DNA of 64,000 nucleotides, from the NCBI RefSeq assembly GCF_030463535.1, contig NC_132891.1, positions 11,011,449-11,075,448 of the forward strand. Reading direction: 5' to 3'. The stretch comes from Salminus brasiliensis (lineage: Eukaryota > Chordata > Actinopteri > Characiformes > Bryconidae). Shown here in pieces: positions 12,233 through 22,850 of this stretch. Positions within the stretch are counted from its first letter, which is position 1. Every line of letters begins with the position of its first letter. Position numbers and translations under genes: made by a program. Under the pieces are notes generated by a model, which did no database searches, had not been told where the DNA came from, and saw nothing but the letters and a program-made list of their open reading frames with translations.

Positions 12233-15200
12233 GTCTGTTGTTATGGCCACAGTTTGTGTACAGGAAACAAACACGGGTTTCCCAGGTTTTAATGCTTAAA
12301 TCTAGGGGCAAACCTCACAGCTCAGCGAGCTCACATATTAATCTCCATCTGCTGCAGCAGTGATGCGAGAGAGAGAGATAAAGATAGAGAGAAGTACAGA
12401 AAGAAAAGGAAAAAAAAAAAAAAAGAGCAACAAAGAGTGAGAACATGAAAGAGAATGTGAGAGAGGCAGAGATAAAGATAAATACAGAAAGAAAAGGAAA
12501 AAGACTGAGAAAGAGTGATGGCACGAGAAAGCAATACAGAAAGTGAAGGAAGAAGAGTGAGTGAGTGAGTGAGTGAGTGAGTGAGTGAGTGAGAGAGAGA
12601 TACAATGAGAGATAGAGTACAGAAAGAGAAGGAAAGAGCGAGTGAAAGTGAGAAAGATAGATACAGAGATAGATAGGAGTACAGAAAGAGAGTATGCGAG
12701 AGAGCGTGAGAGAGATGCAGCCCTGTTCACCAGCCACTGTCACTCACAGAACACTCTAATCAAGCTCTAAAAAAGGGATTTAAGAAAAGGGATTTAAGGG
12801 AGAAGCAGGCAGCTAAAGTGAGTGCAGCAGCAACACTACTCCGATTATTCAAAAGAGGGCTTTGCTTTGAAAAGAGAGGATTAAGAGCAGAGAAATATCA
12901 TCTACTGTAGAATGAGACGGAGTGATAGGACTTTAGCATGTCTGAGCCTCTGGCTGACAGCCTGTGGTTCAGCTCTGGTCAGGCAGATGATTTCAGATGG
13001 TGCAGAGAACACACTCGTGACACAAGGCGCCGACTTAGGCTGTTGTTTTGGTGTAGGGGCATGCCAGTTTGTCCATCTGCTCCATGGACAAATATACTAT
13101 AGGACTGTGGGAAGTACAGCATATAGTCTGTTAATCATTATTATGGTATTTACCCTAACAATCAGAACATCGCCCAGACTTGCAATATGTGAAGAAGCAA
13201 GCCTGCAATTAAGTCGCTCTGGCAGACCCAGATAAAACACAAGCCTAGACTAAATAGCATCCTGTATGGTAAAACACAACTGGCCTTTCAGTCATGTTAA
13301 AAAACTCTAATCCATTTCCAAGAAACTAAACCTAAAATGTTCTACTATGTGGGGTGGGCATAGGTGTACAGAATATATTGGTGGTCTCCCCTACCACTTG
13401 ATCTTTGTGGGCTCTGTTCTGCTTACATTATAAAAAAAAAAAATATCCTACTGTCCAAGGAAGGCTTTCCAGTAGATGGAACAGATTTGATAGCATTCAG
13501 CGACAAGAGAATTAGTGAGGTCAGGATTTTGGATGAACACCCCCCCCTCCCCCCCAACCTTATCCCACCTCACTCCTCAACTCATCCCAAACTCCTCAAC
13601 TCATCCCAAAAGTACTGGGGTAATAGTAAAAGTACTATAACTCTACCGCCTCAGTCCACATGACTTAATACATTAAGTCTATATTAAGCATGTCCTTTAG
13701 CGGCATCTCGAATTATACTTTCCAATTGTAGGGAGAACCCAGGGGCAAGAAATACCAATTCCCGAAGCTTTGAGGTAATGGTTTTCATGAGATTAACTTT
13801 GCTGAAAAAAAAAAGAGAGCTAATTTGCTAACTTGTATATCAATGTATGTGATAATCAGCTGACTAAACCAAAAAGCCTCTGCAAAACACCAAGATGTGA
13901 AGGAGAGGGCTGATTGACTTGTTTATTTAATGAATTTTTTTTTTATTTCAGGTGGTTCTGAAATTAATGGCAATCTAAGCAGGTACAGGATCTGTTTAGT
14001 TAACCTGGTAATAAACAGTGTAAATGCTCCCTACACGCCTTCTTTACCTGTTTGAGTGGCAGCAGCATGAACTCTTCTGTTTTGGACACCTCCACAAAGT
14101 GCTGCAAGACGTACTTGTGGGCAGACTTAAGCAGGTCGCTGCAGGAGTGTGTGTCAGCAAAGCCGCGGATGCCCAGACAGTTGGAGGGGTCCAGCTGACT
14201 GAGGAGGAACTTACAGCAGGCATCCCTTACCCCGTTCAGCTGCAGGAGACTGGCTGCTGGTAGCAGGGTCTTCACAAGGGACACAGAACCAAAAAAAAAA
14301 AACACAGCAAAGAAATGTATAATAGGAGTTGATCATGAGAGGAATTGCTTTAATAAGTAGGGACACATAACAGTTATAAACGCTGGATTTGGCAGTATTT
14401 TTATGGTTTCCAATATATCCTTCCTATTGCTTATGTTCCTGTGAAGGTTTTCTTCTTTTTATTATATTAGAATGAAACATAGTTTTAATGTTTTAAAACC
14501 TTTAGACGTCTAAAGGTTTGTGGACACCTTTTCTTATTAATGAATTCAGCTGAACTAAAGGTTTGTTAAACCTCCATAGAAATGCAGTGCTAATAGAATG
14601 TGATGCTCTTGAGCAGCTATGCATGACTTACCATTTCCGATGGCAAGCATCAGCTAGAGGGGTATATAAGTTTTATTTTTCACTTGATCAGGGTTAGCAG
14701 ATTAGAAGCATTTGGCCAAATCTGGCATATTACGGTCCTTGTCAACACTAAATCTAGTATATAATATCCTGCAATGAACATAACACTGTTCACTCTCAGC
14801 ATTAATGAACATAAAAGGGTGATTCATCAACTGGGGCAACTTCTAATGTGTTAACTTCAAAAAAATTAAATTGGCAATAATTTAGTTTTAATTATATGTT
14901 ATGTTGGTAATGTCATGTTGCACTAATGCCAATTTGTTGGATAAAGTTGGATAGAGAGGAAATAATTAATTATTAGATTTTTTTTTGGAGAAGAACAGTT
15001 GAAAGTTTGGTTTGGGAACAAAGTCAAAGTAGTAAAGTACTGATGTTTAAAACATTGGAAACCATAATTATTTCTGTGCGAAATTTCTGGTGGTGCAATA
15101 AATGATATATTTAATACCCAAGCTGTTTATTTTGTAACAAGCTGTTCTACCATAGGTCCATAAAAGTCCTCTTAATTGAAGACTCCTTTCAAATATTCTA

Positions 15201-17620
15201 AAAGTCTACTGACTCATGAAGATACTTATTATTAGTTCTGAAAAAACTGGATGGAATGAGTCTACAGCAACACTTTCATGTGACCTGGCAGATGATTTTG
15301 TAATGACAGTAGTGGAAATGCTTGACCGACCTCTGTGTCAGCTGGCTGTATTCATTAAGAACTACTCTCATTTCATTCCCAACATGCTTACGTCAAGTAT
15401 ATAACTGAGGACATAATGGAGAAGACACCATGCAGCTTCATTAGAATGCTTAAGGAAGCATACCTGTACATTGCCTTCCCCCACTACTATCTCAGCAGTG
15501 TAGGCATACTGCACCAGCTGCTCCAGCGCCTGTGGATCGATGTCATGCAAGGTCACGTGCGTCTGGCGGCTCTCAGACATCTCATCTGCACAATCGTACA
15601 CAATCACACCCAATCTCAAGCTGCTTTTAACATGTTGGATATTAAAATTGAAATGAAAGAAAGGTCAGTCTGGCAGGTGGTTAGAAAATCATGGTAATAA
15701 TAAAGCCTGACATTTAGGTTAAATGAAATAACTAGGTGAGAATCTGATCACATCTGGGTGTCACATTTTTGGACAGGATTTGCTAATCAATTCAAAACAA
15801 AAGAGGAATTCCATCTGTGTTCACATGTTTCTGGTATCTATATTACATTTTAAATGTCATATTTGTACATACTATCTCATACTTAACAGTGACAATGTGT
15901 CAGAGCTTTTCTCAGATGTATTGCAGGACATAACAGATGCAGAGTCTGTCTTGTAACTGGGAAGCAGACATGTGCTGATATTCTGTAATAAGGTAAAGTG
16001 GTAAGCAAAATTTCTGTTTCAAAAAGGCATAAAATGAATGACAAAATATTATTTTCAACATTTCAAGCACGATTAGTGTATGAAGGCTCTTAAATCTTTT
16101 ACCAATGTCTCAGACCTTAATTAGCTTGTTAGAACAATGGCTTGTTCACTAACATTTGCATTAGTGACTTTTATTTTGACACCATTTGTTTGCTCAGAAA
16201 TGAAATACATGACGTATATATTTTAGCGATCTTGTGGGAGCTGTCAAACCTAGCACCACGTAGCTTGATTTGGACGGAAAAATGTACGCCTTGCATAGTT
16301 CGGAACGCGCAAAAGGCATGTACAACGTCTCTTAGTCAATCATGGGTGTGTTTCTGGCGTAACATGCAACTTGCCAATTCCTTCAAGAGGCAAATGCGGT
16401 CTGACTTTGGTGGATTTGGCGCAAAATTTACCTGAACACTCCTCATTTCGAGACCATCATGGCCATTGGCGTAGATATATTCGCAAGCACCTTTACTATT
16501 CAAACGTCAAAATAGACTGTTGGCGGGGTGTAAGATAGCAATGAGCATCTTGACGCACCTTGCGCAAGGTATAAAACAGGGCCCATATATCAGCACATGC
16601 CTACTAGGTCTAACCTGCAAAAGCATCCAAAACAAACATGAGCATACTGATAACTGGTGACTGAGAAACATTTCTGGATGGAATTCTGCTTTGGCTCCAA
16701 TTATCTTGGAAACATTACGGTGCAAATCAGGGATTAAAGGCAGTTTGTAGTGAACTCCACAGGTGTATGGTAAGTTCAGAAAAGTAATGGCACGGTTTTG
16801 CCCACACTGTCCTGAGACATACCATCACACTCTAGCCTGAGGTGTAGTGGAGAAGAGGAGGAGAGATAGGAAAAACACGGCACCTGCTGACCTAAGACCG
16901 GAAAGGGAAGAGAATTCAGCATGGAAAACATAATGGGAGGCGAGGTAAAGCAGGAAGTGCTTCAATAGGAAGCTGAGCTAATGCAGCTATAGGACACAAA
17001 CAAACAGAATGAGTTTTACTATGTACTGAAATTGAAGGCATGGAGCATAACAACGATGATGAACTTGGGAATGGCTTTAATGGGTCCAACTGGTGACAAA
17101 TGAAGTTGCTCTGTTTTTTTTCCTGACAACTTTAAACCCATTGTAAAAAATGAGGGAAATGCATGTATGATTGCATTAGTTGGGCACGCTTATGTAGATG
17201 AGACAGAATGAAAGACAGAATGAGAGACGGCTGGGCAAAGTGGCACCCAAGTAATGAGAGAGGCACAGTGCCAGGAAGGTATTTAGCTAACAAATTAAGA
17301 GGGTGTGCGCAATCTATCTTCAACCAAAGCAGTCTCAAACAGTTTCCACATTATTGCATTTCGTTAGGGGCGAAACAGCTAAAATAGAAAAGAGAAAGTA
17401 ACCTACTTGTAAACATGGCGTGAAAATAGGGGCTACAGGAAGCCAGGACCACCTTATGGGCCTTGATCTCCTTGTTGGCCACATGCAGGACGATGTCACA
17501 CAGCAGCCCCCGCTGCCGCATCCTGTTCATGGACACGAAGGAGTCGTGGTAGTGGCGTTTGGAGTTGTGCGAGATGCTGTGACCATCGCGATTCAGCAGT
17601 TGCATGCCCCCCTCCATCAT
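4593..17620 (-). CDS. klhl17: Kelch-like protein 17 (actinfilin), complete coding region, 11 coding exons
   Basis: BTB-BACK-Kelch substrate adaptor of a Cullin-3 ubiquitin ligase. In mammals it is neuronal, binds F-actin at the postsynaptic density and targets the kainate receptor subunit GluR6 (family knowledge). Coding exons in transcript order: 17620-17407, 15585-15464, 14269-14048, 10770-10654, 10356-10143, 8995-8851, 7037-6870, 6588-6500, 6254-6181, 6040-5859 and 4821-4593. All junctions are in phase and give 591 residues. The BTB fold starts near residue 39 (LLCDIVLHV), BACK covers roughly 143-245, and six Kelch repeats run from about 292 to 572, with the recurring AVGG/AAGG and YDP/YNP...W motifs. 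A short tail follows. I chose the start at 17620 (MMEGG) because it aligns with an internal methionine of the longer mammalian protein; exon 2 is open for 16 further codons upstream without a methionine, so an upstream start cannot be excluded. Paralogues such as klhl20 are less likely because of the exact match to the KLHL17-specific C-terminal tail as I remember it. Confidence 0.95.
4822..5858 (-). other. klhl17 intron 11
   Basis: About 1.0 kb of AT-rich sequence. The words ATGATATCGCAATGC near 5041 recall repeats with ATATCG motifs seen elsewhere, but nothing definite. Confidence 0.6.
5859..6040 (-). CDS. klhl17: klhl17 exon 11: Kelch repeats 4 and 5
   Basis: The acceptor is GCATTCAG at 6042-6041 and the donor AG|GTAACG at 5859/5858. 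Residues 456-515 include [40 protein letters not shown] and APMNIRR. It is 182 nt and ends in phase 2. Confidence 0.95.
6181..6254 (-). CDS. klhl17: klhl17 exon 10: Kelch repeat 4
   Basis: This short exon of 74 nt has acceptor CTTTTAG and donor CAG|GTATCT. Residues 431-455 are [20 protein letters not shown] then YDPQ. Confidence 0.93.
6500..6588 (-). CDS. klhl17: klhl17 exon 9: Kelch repeat 3 to 4
   Basis: The acceptor is CCTGTAG at 6590-6589 and the donor G|GTGAGC at 6500/6499. Residues 401-430 are [20 protein letters not shown] then RRYVRVATL. The final split codon gives Asp with exon 10. It is 89 nt. Confidence 0.94.
6870..7037 (-). CDS. klhl17: klhl17 exon 8: Kelch repeats 2 and 3
   Basis: The acceptor is CTTGTCAG at 7039-7038 and the donor AG|GTAGGA at 6870/6869. 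Residues 345-400 include [34 protein letters not shown] and [15 protein letters not shown]. It is 168 nt and ends in phase 2. I translated it directly from the sequence. Confidence 0.94.
7141..7396 (+). mobile_element. Non-autonomous DNA transposon family copy A (3' half), klhl17 intron 7
   Basis: Contains the family words ACTGTGTTCTCTGGAATGA, ATCCTCACAGTACTGCTC, GAGCAGGTGTCCCAATACT and a TATAGTGTAT end. At least nine further copies or fragments occur in this window. Non-coding. Confidence 0.65.
7570..7715. repeat. Dispersed repeat fragment, klhl17 intron 7
   Basis: Contains TGACTGACGCTCTTTTCCAA, AGGAGTCTTGCTCAAGG and AGGGAATCAAACCCCC, the same family type as 30178-30300. Confidence 0.45.
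8851..8995 (-). CDS. klhl17: klhl17 exon 7: Kelch repeat 1 and start of repeat 2
   Basis: The acceptor is CCTCTCAG and the donor GG|GTAAGG. It encodes residues 297-344 ([21 protein letters not shown], then [16 protein letters not shown] and KLYAVGG). The diglycine and Y..W spacing are typical of Kelch blades. It is 145 nt and ends in phase 2. Confidence 0.95.
9672..10070 (-). mobile_element. Same DNA transposon family, copy B, inverted, klhl17 intron 6
   Basis: Near full length in inverse orientation: ACATGGACAAAATTATTAGG on the left, ACACAGTTCCACTGCTCCAC in the middle and GTGTCCACAAACATTTGGGC on the right. Ends at ATAGTATATA. Confidence 0.7.
10143..10356 (-). CDS. klhl17: klhl17 exon 6: end of BACK and linker to Kelch repeat 1
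   Basis: The acceptor is CCCCTAG at 10358-10357 and the donor G|GTGAGT at 10143/10142. It encodes residues 226-296: [26 protein letters not shown], then the basic segment [10 protein letters not shown] and the first beta strand PVLFAVG. It is 214 nt and ends in phase 1, completing a glycine with exon 7. Confidence 0.95.
10654..10770 (-). CDS. klhl17: klhl17 exon 5: BACK domain
   Basis: It encodes residues 187-225 ([19 protein letters not shown] then VLSWVKHD), the central BACK helices. The donor is CGA|GTGAGT. The acceptor is CTGCAG directly preceded by about 72 nt of TG repeat on the transcribed strand, so the usual polypyrimidine tract is replaced by the microsatellite. It is 117 nt, phase 0 at both ends. 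Confidence 0.94.
10776..10850. repeat. CA (TG on transcript) microsatellite at the klhl17 exon 5 acceptor
   Basis: About 37 uninterrupted CA units on the plus strand. On the transcribed strand it reads (TG)n immediately before CTGCAG of the exon 5 acceptor. Confidence 0.98.
11482..11662 (+). mobile_element. Same DNA transposon family, copy C (5' part), klhl17 intron 4
   Basis: Starts CACTATATCTATTCCAAATG, then TACTTTAAGCTGCACTCACT and CTAGTCCCTGTAGAGAAGTA. Truncated after TAATGCCAGGCGTAGGC. Confidence 0.65.
12160..12740. repeat. Compound low-complexity block: GT repeat, A-run, GA-rich tract, GAGT repeat
   Basis: GT repeat at about 12168-12196, 34 A at 12197-12230, then a purine-rich tract from 12365 to 12720 with GAGA, GAAAG and a tandem GAGT block near 12557-12590. 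On the klhl17 transcript this is a pyrimidine-rich stretch of over 350 nt within intron 4. Three overlapping open frames here are composition artefacts. Confidence 0.9.
13440..13630 (-). mobile_element. Same DNA transposon family, copy D, fragment, klhl17 intron 4
   Basis: Inverse-oriented fragment recognised by CTACTGTCCAAGGAAGGCTT, GATAGCATTCAGCGACAAGA and CATCCCAAAAGTACTGGGG. It contains C-runs and a short local duplication (CTCCTCAACTCATCCCAAA). Confidence 0.55.
14048..14269 (-). CDS. klhl17: klhl17 exon 4: 3-box and start of the BACK domain
   Basis: The acceptor is GTGAAG at 14271-14270, preceded by CTTCACAA on the plus strand and therefore pyrimidine-poor. The donor is CAG|GTAAAG at 14048/14047. 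It encodes residues 113-186, from [19 protein letters not shown] through [13 protein letters not shown] to MLLPLKQ. This covers the helices after BTB and the N-terminal half of BACK. It is 222 nt, phase 0 at both ends. Confidence 0.94.
14504..14675 (+). mobile_element. Same DNA transposon family, copy E, 5' fragment, klhl17 intron 3
   Basis: Left end AAAGGTTTGTGGACACC, then ATGAATTCAGCTGAACT and CTAGAGGGGTATATAAG. Strongly diverged. Confidence 0.5.
15464..15585 (-). CDS. klhl17: klhl17 exon 3: second half of the BTB domain
   Basis: The acceptor is TGTGCAG at 15587-15586 and the donor CAG|GTATGC at 15464/15463. It encodes residues 72-112, [20 protein letters not shown] then [15 protein letters not shown], which is the distal BTB region used for dimerisation and Cullin-3 contact in this family. 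It is 122 nt long and ends on a full codon. Confidence 0.95.
15586..17406 (-). other. klhl17 intron 2
   Basis: 1.8 kb; apart from the possible repeat at 16230-16600 and a short Tc1-like fragment near 16110-16145 (CAGACCTTAATTAGCTTGTT, also at 1710), I see nothing else. Confidence 0.7.
16230..16600. repeat. Possible dispersed repeat, klhl17 intron 2
   Basis: Sequence with many GCGCAA and GGCGTA words (ATGGGTGTGTTTCTGGCGTA, TTGCGCAAGGTATAAAACAG) that resembles a fish DNA-transposon-derived repeat. I cannot define its ends. Confidence 0.3.
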
Positions 17621-17668
17621 GGCGCTGTGCTCCGAGGCCCGCTGCTGCCTGAGCCTCACTCTCAGCAA
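17407..17668 (-). CDS. klhl17: klhl17 exon 2: start codon and first half of the BTB domain
   Basis: The acceptor is TTTACAG at 17670-17669 and the donor A|GTAGGT at 17407/17406. The first 48 nt are treated as 5' UTR, although open in frame. Coding starts at 17620 with two adjacent methionines. Residues 1-71 include [20 protein letters not shown], then the start of BTB with its buried core ([20 protein letters not shown]). It ends in phase 1, and the split codon gives Asn72. Confidence 0.93.
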
Positions 17669-19794
17669 CTGTAAACACACCAGAACAACATTCCCTTATG
17701 CTTAATCAGCGTTCACTCTCAGATATGCAGAATAGAAACATCGGCACCAATTTCTCGCCCTTGACAGCTTTGATCTTGAAGAGAGGAGAATGGCAGTGAA
17801 TCTGACAACAACTGACAAGCAACCTGCATCAGCAGGCCAGATTTGGACCAGGCTGGGCAGCTAACAATTAAGGGACAAAGCCCCTGCATTTGGCTCGACA
17901 GTGAACCATGCACCTGTATGATCATCTACAGGAACTACAGAAACTGCTAGAAATGCATGTTAACATACAGGATTCAGCTCAGTCCAAACACAAGGAATTC
18001 TGTACTCATGCAGGCAGCACTTAATACATGTGTCTTATATTTGTGCATAATTACAAATTGCTTTAACTAAAAGCCACAAATTTCTTTGAATCTGACAATT
18101 TTGTGGAAATTTGGGAAAGCGGCGAAGAGATTTGTTGCTTGCATGTCAACAGCAGCTGAGTGACATAAAAATGAACATGATAAGCTAAACAGAACAGAAT
18201 ACCATGATACCGTTAATCTGCCAGAATCTTAAAAAAAAACACTGTGATACAAATTTTTACATGTTTATCACCTAGACCTACTGTTAATACGTCATGTACT
18301 GTCCTCTTAAAAACATACTAACAGACTGCCCCATCCAGCAACTACTGTTCATATATTATCAGGTAAAATGATCATTTAATCATGATATTGATTTGAGGTC
18401 ATATAGCCCAGCACTAACACACTCATAATTATCTTTACCTTTGAGACACCTGCACCACCTGCAAAACTCTATATAAGGCTCTCCCTGTTTATCTATATGA
18501 CAGCAACACAGGCTGAATGTTTAGGCTTACAACATGAACATTAACGTGACCAGCCTGAACATAAACAAGAGACCTAGGGGCAGAGCCATGTGGCAAAGAA
18601 CGTCCCAGGGGTGGAGCCATGTGAGAAAGTGTATACAAACCTGAGAATAACATAATAAAAAAAGAGATGAAAAACATATAGAAGACAAATGCAAATAGGG
18701 GTAATTATACTGACCGACTGAATTTTTACTCTCCCAAAATCAGCATCGCCTCAACATTTTCATATTAGTCAGACCATAATACCTCAATTGAAGCTAAGCC
18801 CAAAACAAAGGCAGACAAAAAACAAACAAACAAACAAAAAGACAAAAAAGACATTTTTTGATATATGACAAGACATGGATTGAAAAATGGATTTTCTGGC
18901 TTTAACAGTAGCGAAAAATCAAGGGATAGATTTTATTCCACTGACTGACAACAGCAGTGCACTCCAAGCACGCCAGTGCAGAGCTTGAAAACGGTCCAAG
19001 TTTGCTGTGGTTTGGCATATGGGACGCACTGCCCGCTTAACAAATAACACAGACACAGTAAATGTGCATTGGATTACATGACCACAAGTAAAGGGCTTTC
19101 AGACAGAGCTCACATGCCCAGGATCATAAACATCAGCCACACATAAGAACCTGAAAAGACAGCACAATGCAGCAACACAAATACATGCCAGAAATATGCC
19201 AGTTGTCTTATTTAGTTCTGCCTCTACAATGCTGCCCAATTTTCCCTTTAACCTACTCATCCATCACAAGAGCACAAATGGTGGCCTCCAGCTAGACCAG
19301 CTGCAGAGTGCTATAGGAGCAGAGGAAAAGGAGGAGGGAGAAGGCAGCCAGACTAAAGCTCTTATGCATCACAAAATTATTAAAACGCTTAGTGTGGGAC
19401 AAGGACACTTCTGCTCATTTCCACCTTAAAGCAACACTGCTGTTCAACCAGTCTTATCTAGGAGTCCTACCAATGGCACGCTGGCTTCCCGGCTTTAAAT
19501 GATATCTGAGTAAATAAAGGAATGGCACGACTGAAACCAGTGTTGTGGTTAGGGTAATGGTTTGTGTTTCCACAGGTTGTGCACGCCCATTCAACTCTGG
19601 TTTCGGCAGATCATTTCTAAACTCATAGTTCGGCAAAGAAAATCAAAGTTTGCTTTGTGTCTGATGTGAGCTTCTCTCATTTAGAACAGGAGATGCTAAG
19701 CGAACAATGCTAACATACCTTGGACAGACACAAATCTCATCTTGGTAAATACATGCCAAAATCTTCATTTATGGCAGTTATTTATGGCATTTAT

Positions 19795-19905
19795 GGCATA
19801 AGGCAGTTGGCACTCTCCTCCAAGCATGATGCTGTCCAACGACGTTGCTGTAGCTAGTGGCTCACTTTACGTCATTTCAAGAAAGCACATGAAGGATTCA
19901 CCATC
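19795..19905. repeat. Possible SINE-like fragment, klhl17 intron 1
   Basis: GCACTCTCCTCCAAGCATG, GCTGTCCAACGACGTTGC and AAGCACATGAAGG resemble the repeat at 38640-38840. Confidence 0.35.
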
Positions 19906-20109
19906 AGAACTGGTAAGGGTCCTAGATAACGTCAAAGACAAACAAATGGAGATCTGGACGATCTCTAGGGTTATGCTGATCTGCTCCAGAGAGTCTATTG
20001 GCAAGACTGGGAATGGTCATTTACTGTGTCAGTAATGTGTCAGAAATGACATGTATTTTTGGGAATGAAAGGGGAGGAGGAGGGAAAAAAAAGAAAGGAA
20101 CAGGAACAG

Positions 20110-20500
20110 GAACTAGTATCGTGTAAGACCCCCTCTAGCCCAGCGGAGTGCAGCAACTGGACATGGCATCGATTCCACATGTGGACGGCAGAGGTCTGAA
20201 GGGATTTTAAGCCATGCCACTACCCATGGTGGCATTTGTAGGGGCAGGATCTCGGGTGCAAATGGACCTCTCCACCACATCCCATTAATGTTCAACTGGA
20301 CTCATGTTGGGTGGCCATGCAGGTCACACTATTCAGCAGAACTTTCCAGAATGCTCCTCGAACTAGTTCTGGACAACTTGGGCTCCGTTTGCCCTGTGCA
20401 TCATCCTGCTGGAATATCCTTCATTGTGGGGGTTCATAAAGTCCATAAACGGCTGCAAATGGCCACCAAGCAGTGAGATATAGCAGACACCGGTCAGCAA
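20110..20500 (-). mobile_element. Probable degenerate DNA-transposon fragment, klhl17 intron 1
   Basis: Words such as GGACATGGCATCGATTCCAC, CTCCACCACATCCCATTAAT and CATCATCCTGCTGGAATA resemble the reverse complement of Tc1-like transposase genes (SPDxNPI and HLWD region). The reading frame is broken. Assignment to a family is uncertain. Confidence 0.4.
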
Positions 20501-22753
20501 CATATTTAAGAGGACCGGTGGATACGACCGATGCTACGAGACTACGCGATCATTAAGCACCTGCAGGCGACCACTGCGCTGTCCACTGTGGGTGGTAATG
20601 TCTACTATGTCGCATACAGGTTACAGGTGTGGGCCTTCCCAAGCCGTCCCCTGAGGTAATGCCACTTCATACTTAATGTACATACTGCTGTCAATCAAAC
20701 AGAAAGTTAACACAGAGCTGATTTACTTATGGTGGGGTCACATGTACTAGTTTAACTTTTATTATAAATAATGCAGCTAGGAGAGAGTGCACAGAGCAAG
20801 TGTATAGTGTAATAGGCTTGGCTGTTACTGTGACCGGCTGTGTAGACTAGAAGGGTTCCAAGTACAGATAAACCTTTGGTTACAAATATCCGCTACGGCA
20901 CAGTGCAACCTGATAAAACTTAAATAATGTATTGTGTAAAGCAGACGGAGCAGAACAGAATGGCACTTGCTGCTGAGCGGTCGGGTTAAGGCCTGTCCAG
21001 CTGCTCTGCCCCCCTACGTCAAAAAAACGCAAGCGAGCTGACCTGTTAAAGTTTTATCCACTCGTCTGTCAGAAGAAAAAACTGCTGCTGAAAAAACTGA
21101 AAACCTGCTCATGTAAGTGACACTTCCAGAGTCAACACTGGTAATGAAATTCCTACGGAAAGGAGCTTATCGGCAAGCAATGGTGAAACACAATTCCCAA
21201 TGATCCTTACTTCAAATACAAGCAAAGTACTTTCTGTACAGACCTATCTACTCATTACCAGTGGCCAGCGTCTAGAGCTAGTAACAGCCCTCCATCTGAC
21301 TCAGCATACTGTACACCCCTCAGGATCCCGAGATTAACAGATGCACTGAATAAAAGGCACTTATTGCTGTTATGTCTAATAATGGTGTCTCTTCTGGTTG
21401 TCTGTGCCACAGCAATGCAGATGCCCAGCAGTCTTGTTTGAAAGGACTGAGGACCTCCACTAGCATTTCCTCTCCTAACCACCACCCCCTATTGCACAGC
21501 CATCAGAGAGGGAGAACGCTGAAGGGAACACACTGTCTTACCTGTAACGATGGGCTAGATGGTCAGTCGTTTGAGCTCTGCTGCTCTGATAATGGCTGGA
21601 GGAGCTCTGTCAGCTCTGCACCTTAGCGTCCAGAGCCGTGCAGGACATATGAAAAATGTATAAGCCCCCTTTAGTTTGGGGGTTTGTATGCTGTTGACGT
21701 AAATGCAAACGGTATGAACGCTGCGTGCTGACATCCTGTTTTAAGGTGGAACGAAAACCCGGAGCTGTATATAATTGAGCTAACGGCGGCGGCTCCAGGT
21801 CCAGAATGTGAAACTCCGCCCCGGGTTTTCCGTCCGACTGCACGGACGGCTGCTGTGCAGCTGGGCTGCAGCTGAGAAATCCAGGCAGCTGGAACCAAAT
21901 CACGGAGCGGATTTTTTTACTATCTGGACCTGGATTTGCAAACAGTAAATATATTGCTCACCCTCACTGCCCCCACATCAACCCACACATTTGTACTGAT
22001 ACAATAACACCTAACTAACACTACACTGGTCAAATATATCAATACATTAGCTAAATCCCTGATATCGGGCTGAGAAAACTGGACTTCTGCTTCGCTCCTC
22101 AGTCAGTCCACCTTAAAACCCAGCTGTCTTGTATCCTCACAAAAAGCCATCTTAACCCAAACCAGCGACTGCTTAGACAGGTTTTCACAGACTTGATGCA
22201 CATTTGCACCCAGGTGAAGGAAGCCTGAGCGAGAAAGACGTGTTTTAGAGCTAGAAACGGTTGGGCAGTTATTAGATACAGCTGAAATGAATAAAGGGGA
22301 GCTAGGTTAGATAGCAGCAAGGCTAACCGCTATCAATATACTGACTGCCTGAAGTGACAGTTGGGTTGCTATCTAGCTAAGGTTTAAACCGCCTCAGGTT
22401 AACAATATTGAAAACACATAAAAGAGCATATATACGAGTTAAAACATGGGGGTTGCGGTGGCTTTCTAACCGGAGACCAGCATCAGGCTATCAGTGCTGT
22501 CCCAGCTTGAACAAAGGCACTTACTGGGAGGAAGATGCGACCATTAGGTTTCGCTAGCTGGTAACTTAGCTACTTCCACCCGGTTTCATTAGATAGCTAC
22601 ACTGCTCCTACTTTCCTCCACAAACCAAACGCGTTTACCTCGCTTGCTATCTATCTATCTCTATCTCTGCTGGTCGAGCTGCCTCATACCTAGCTAGCTA
22701 ACTTACGCCGCCTCTTCTTTACACACCATCAAATCAGCCCCTGAAACACTCAC

Positions 22754-22850
22754 CTGACGACGTCGCCTGGGTCTGACTGACAGCGCGTGTTTCCTCCTGC
22801 GAGCAACTCTCTCCAGTTTTATCTAAGGACGGGGATGATGGCCATACAGC
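22754..22850 (-). other. klhl17: klhl17 exon 1, non-coding 5' UTR (5' end approximate)
   Basis: On the minus strand a strong splice donor (CAG|GTGAGT) sits at 22754/22753, in CpG-containing sequence facing noc2l. The next exon acceptor in the gene is at 17668. The transcription start cannot be read from sequence, so 22850 is only a guess. If the exon extends this far, it holds a small upstream ORF (22845-22819). I see no in-frame ATG leading into the BTB protein in this exon. Confidence 0.55.

Larger units (their letters stand above)
10771..14047 (-). other. klhl17 intron 4 (3.3 kb)
   Basis: Contains the CA repeat at its 3' end, transposon fragments C and D and the compound low-complexity block. 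No exon seen. Confidence 0.75.
17669..22753 (-). other. klhl17 intron 1 (5.1 kb)
   Basis: Large first intron with mostly unique AT-balanced sequence, the possible SINE fragment and the DNA-transposon fragment noted separately. No additional coding exon is visible. The part nearest exon 1 (about 20.9-22.7 kb) lacks obvious repeats and is the likeliest place for promoter-proximal regulation. Confidence 0.7.

Noticed and set aside
12315-12743. Three overlapping minus-strand ORFs of 67 to 142 codons rich in Ser, Leu and Phe
   Set aside because: They arise from the GA-rich low-complexity tract in klhl17 intron 4.
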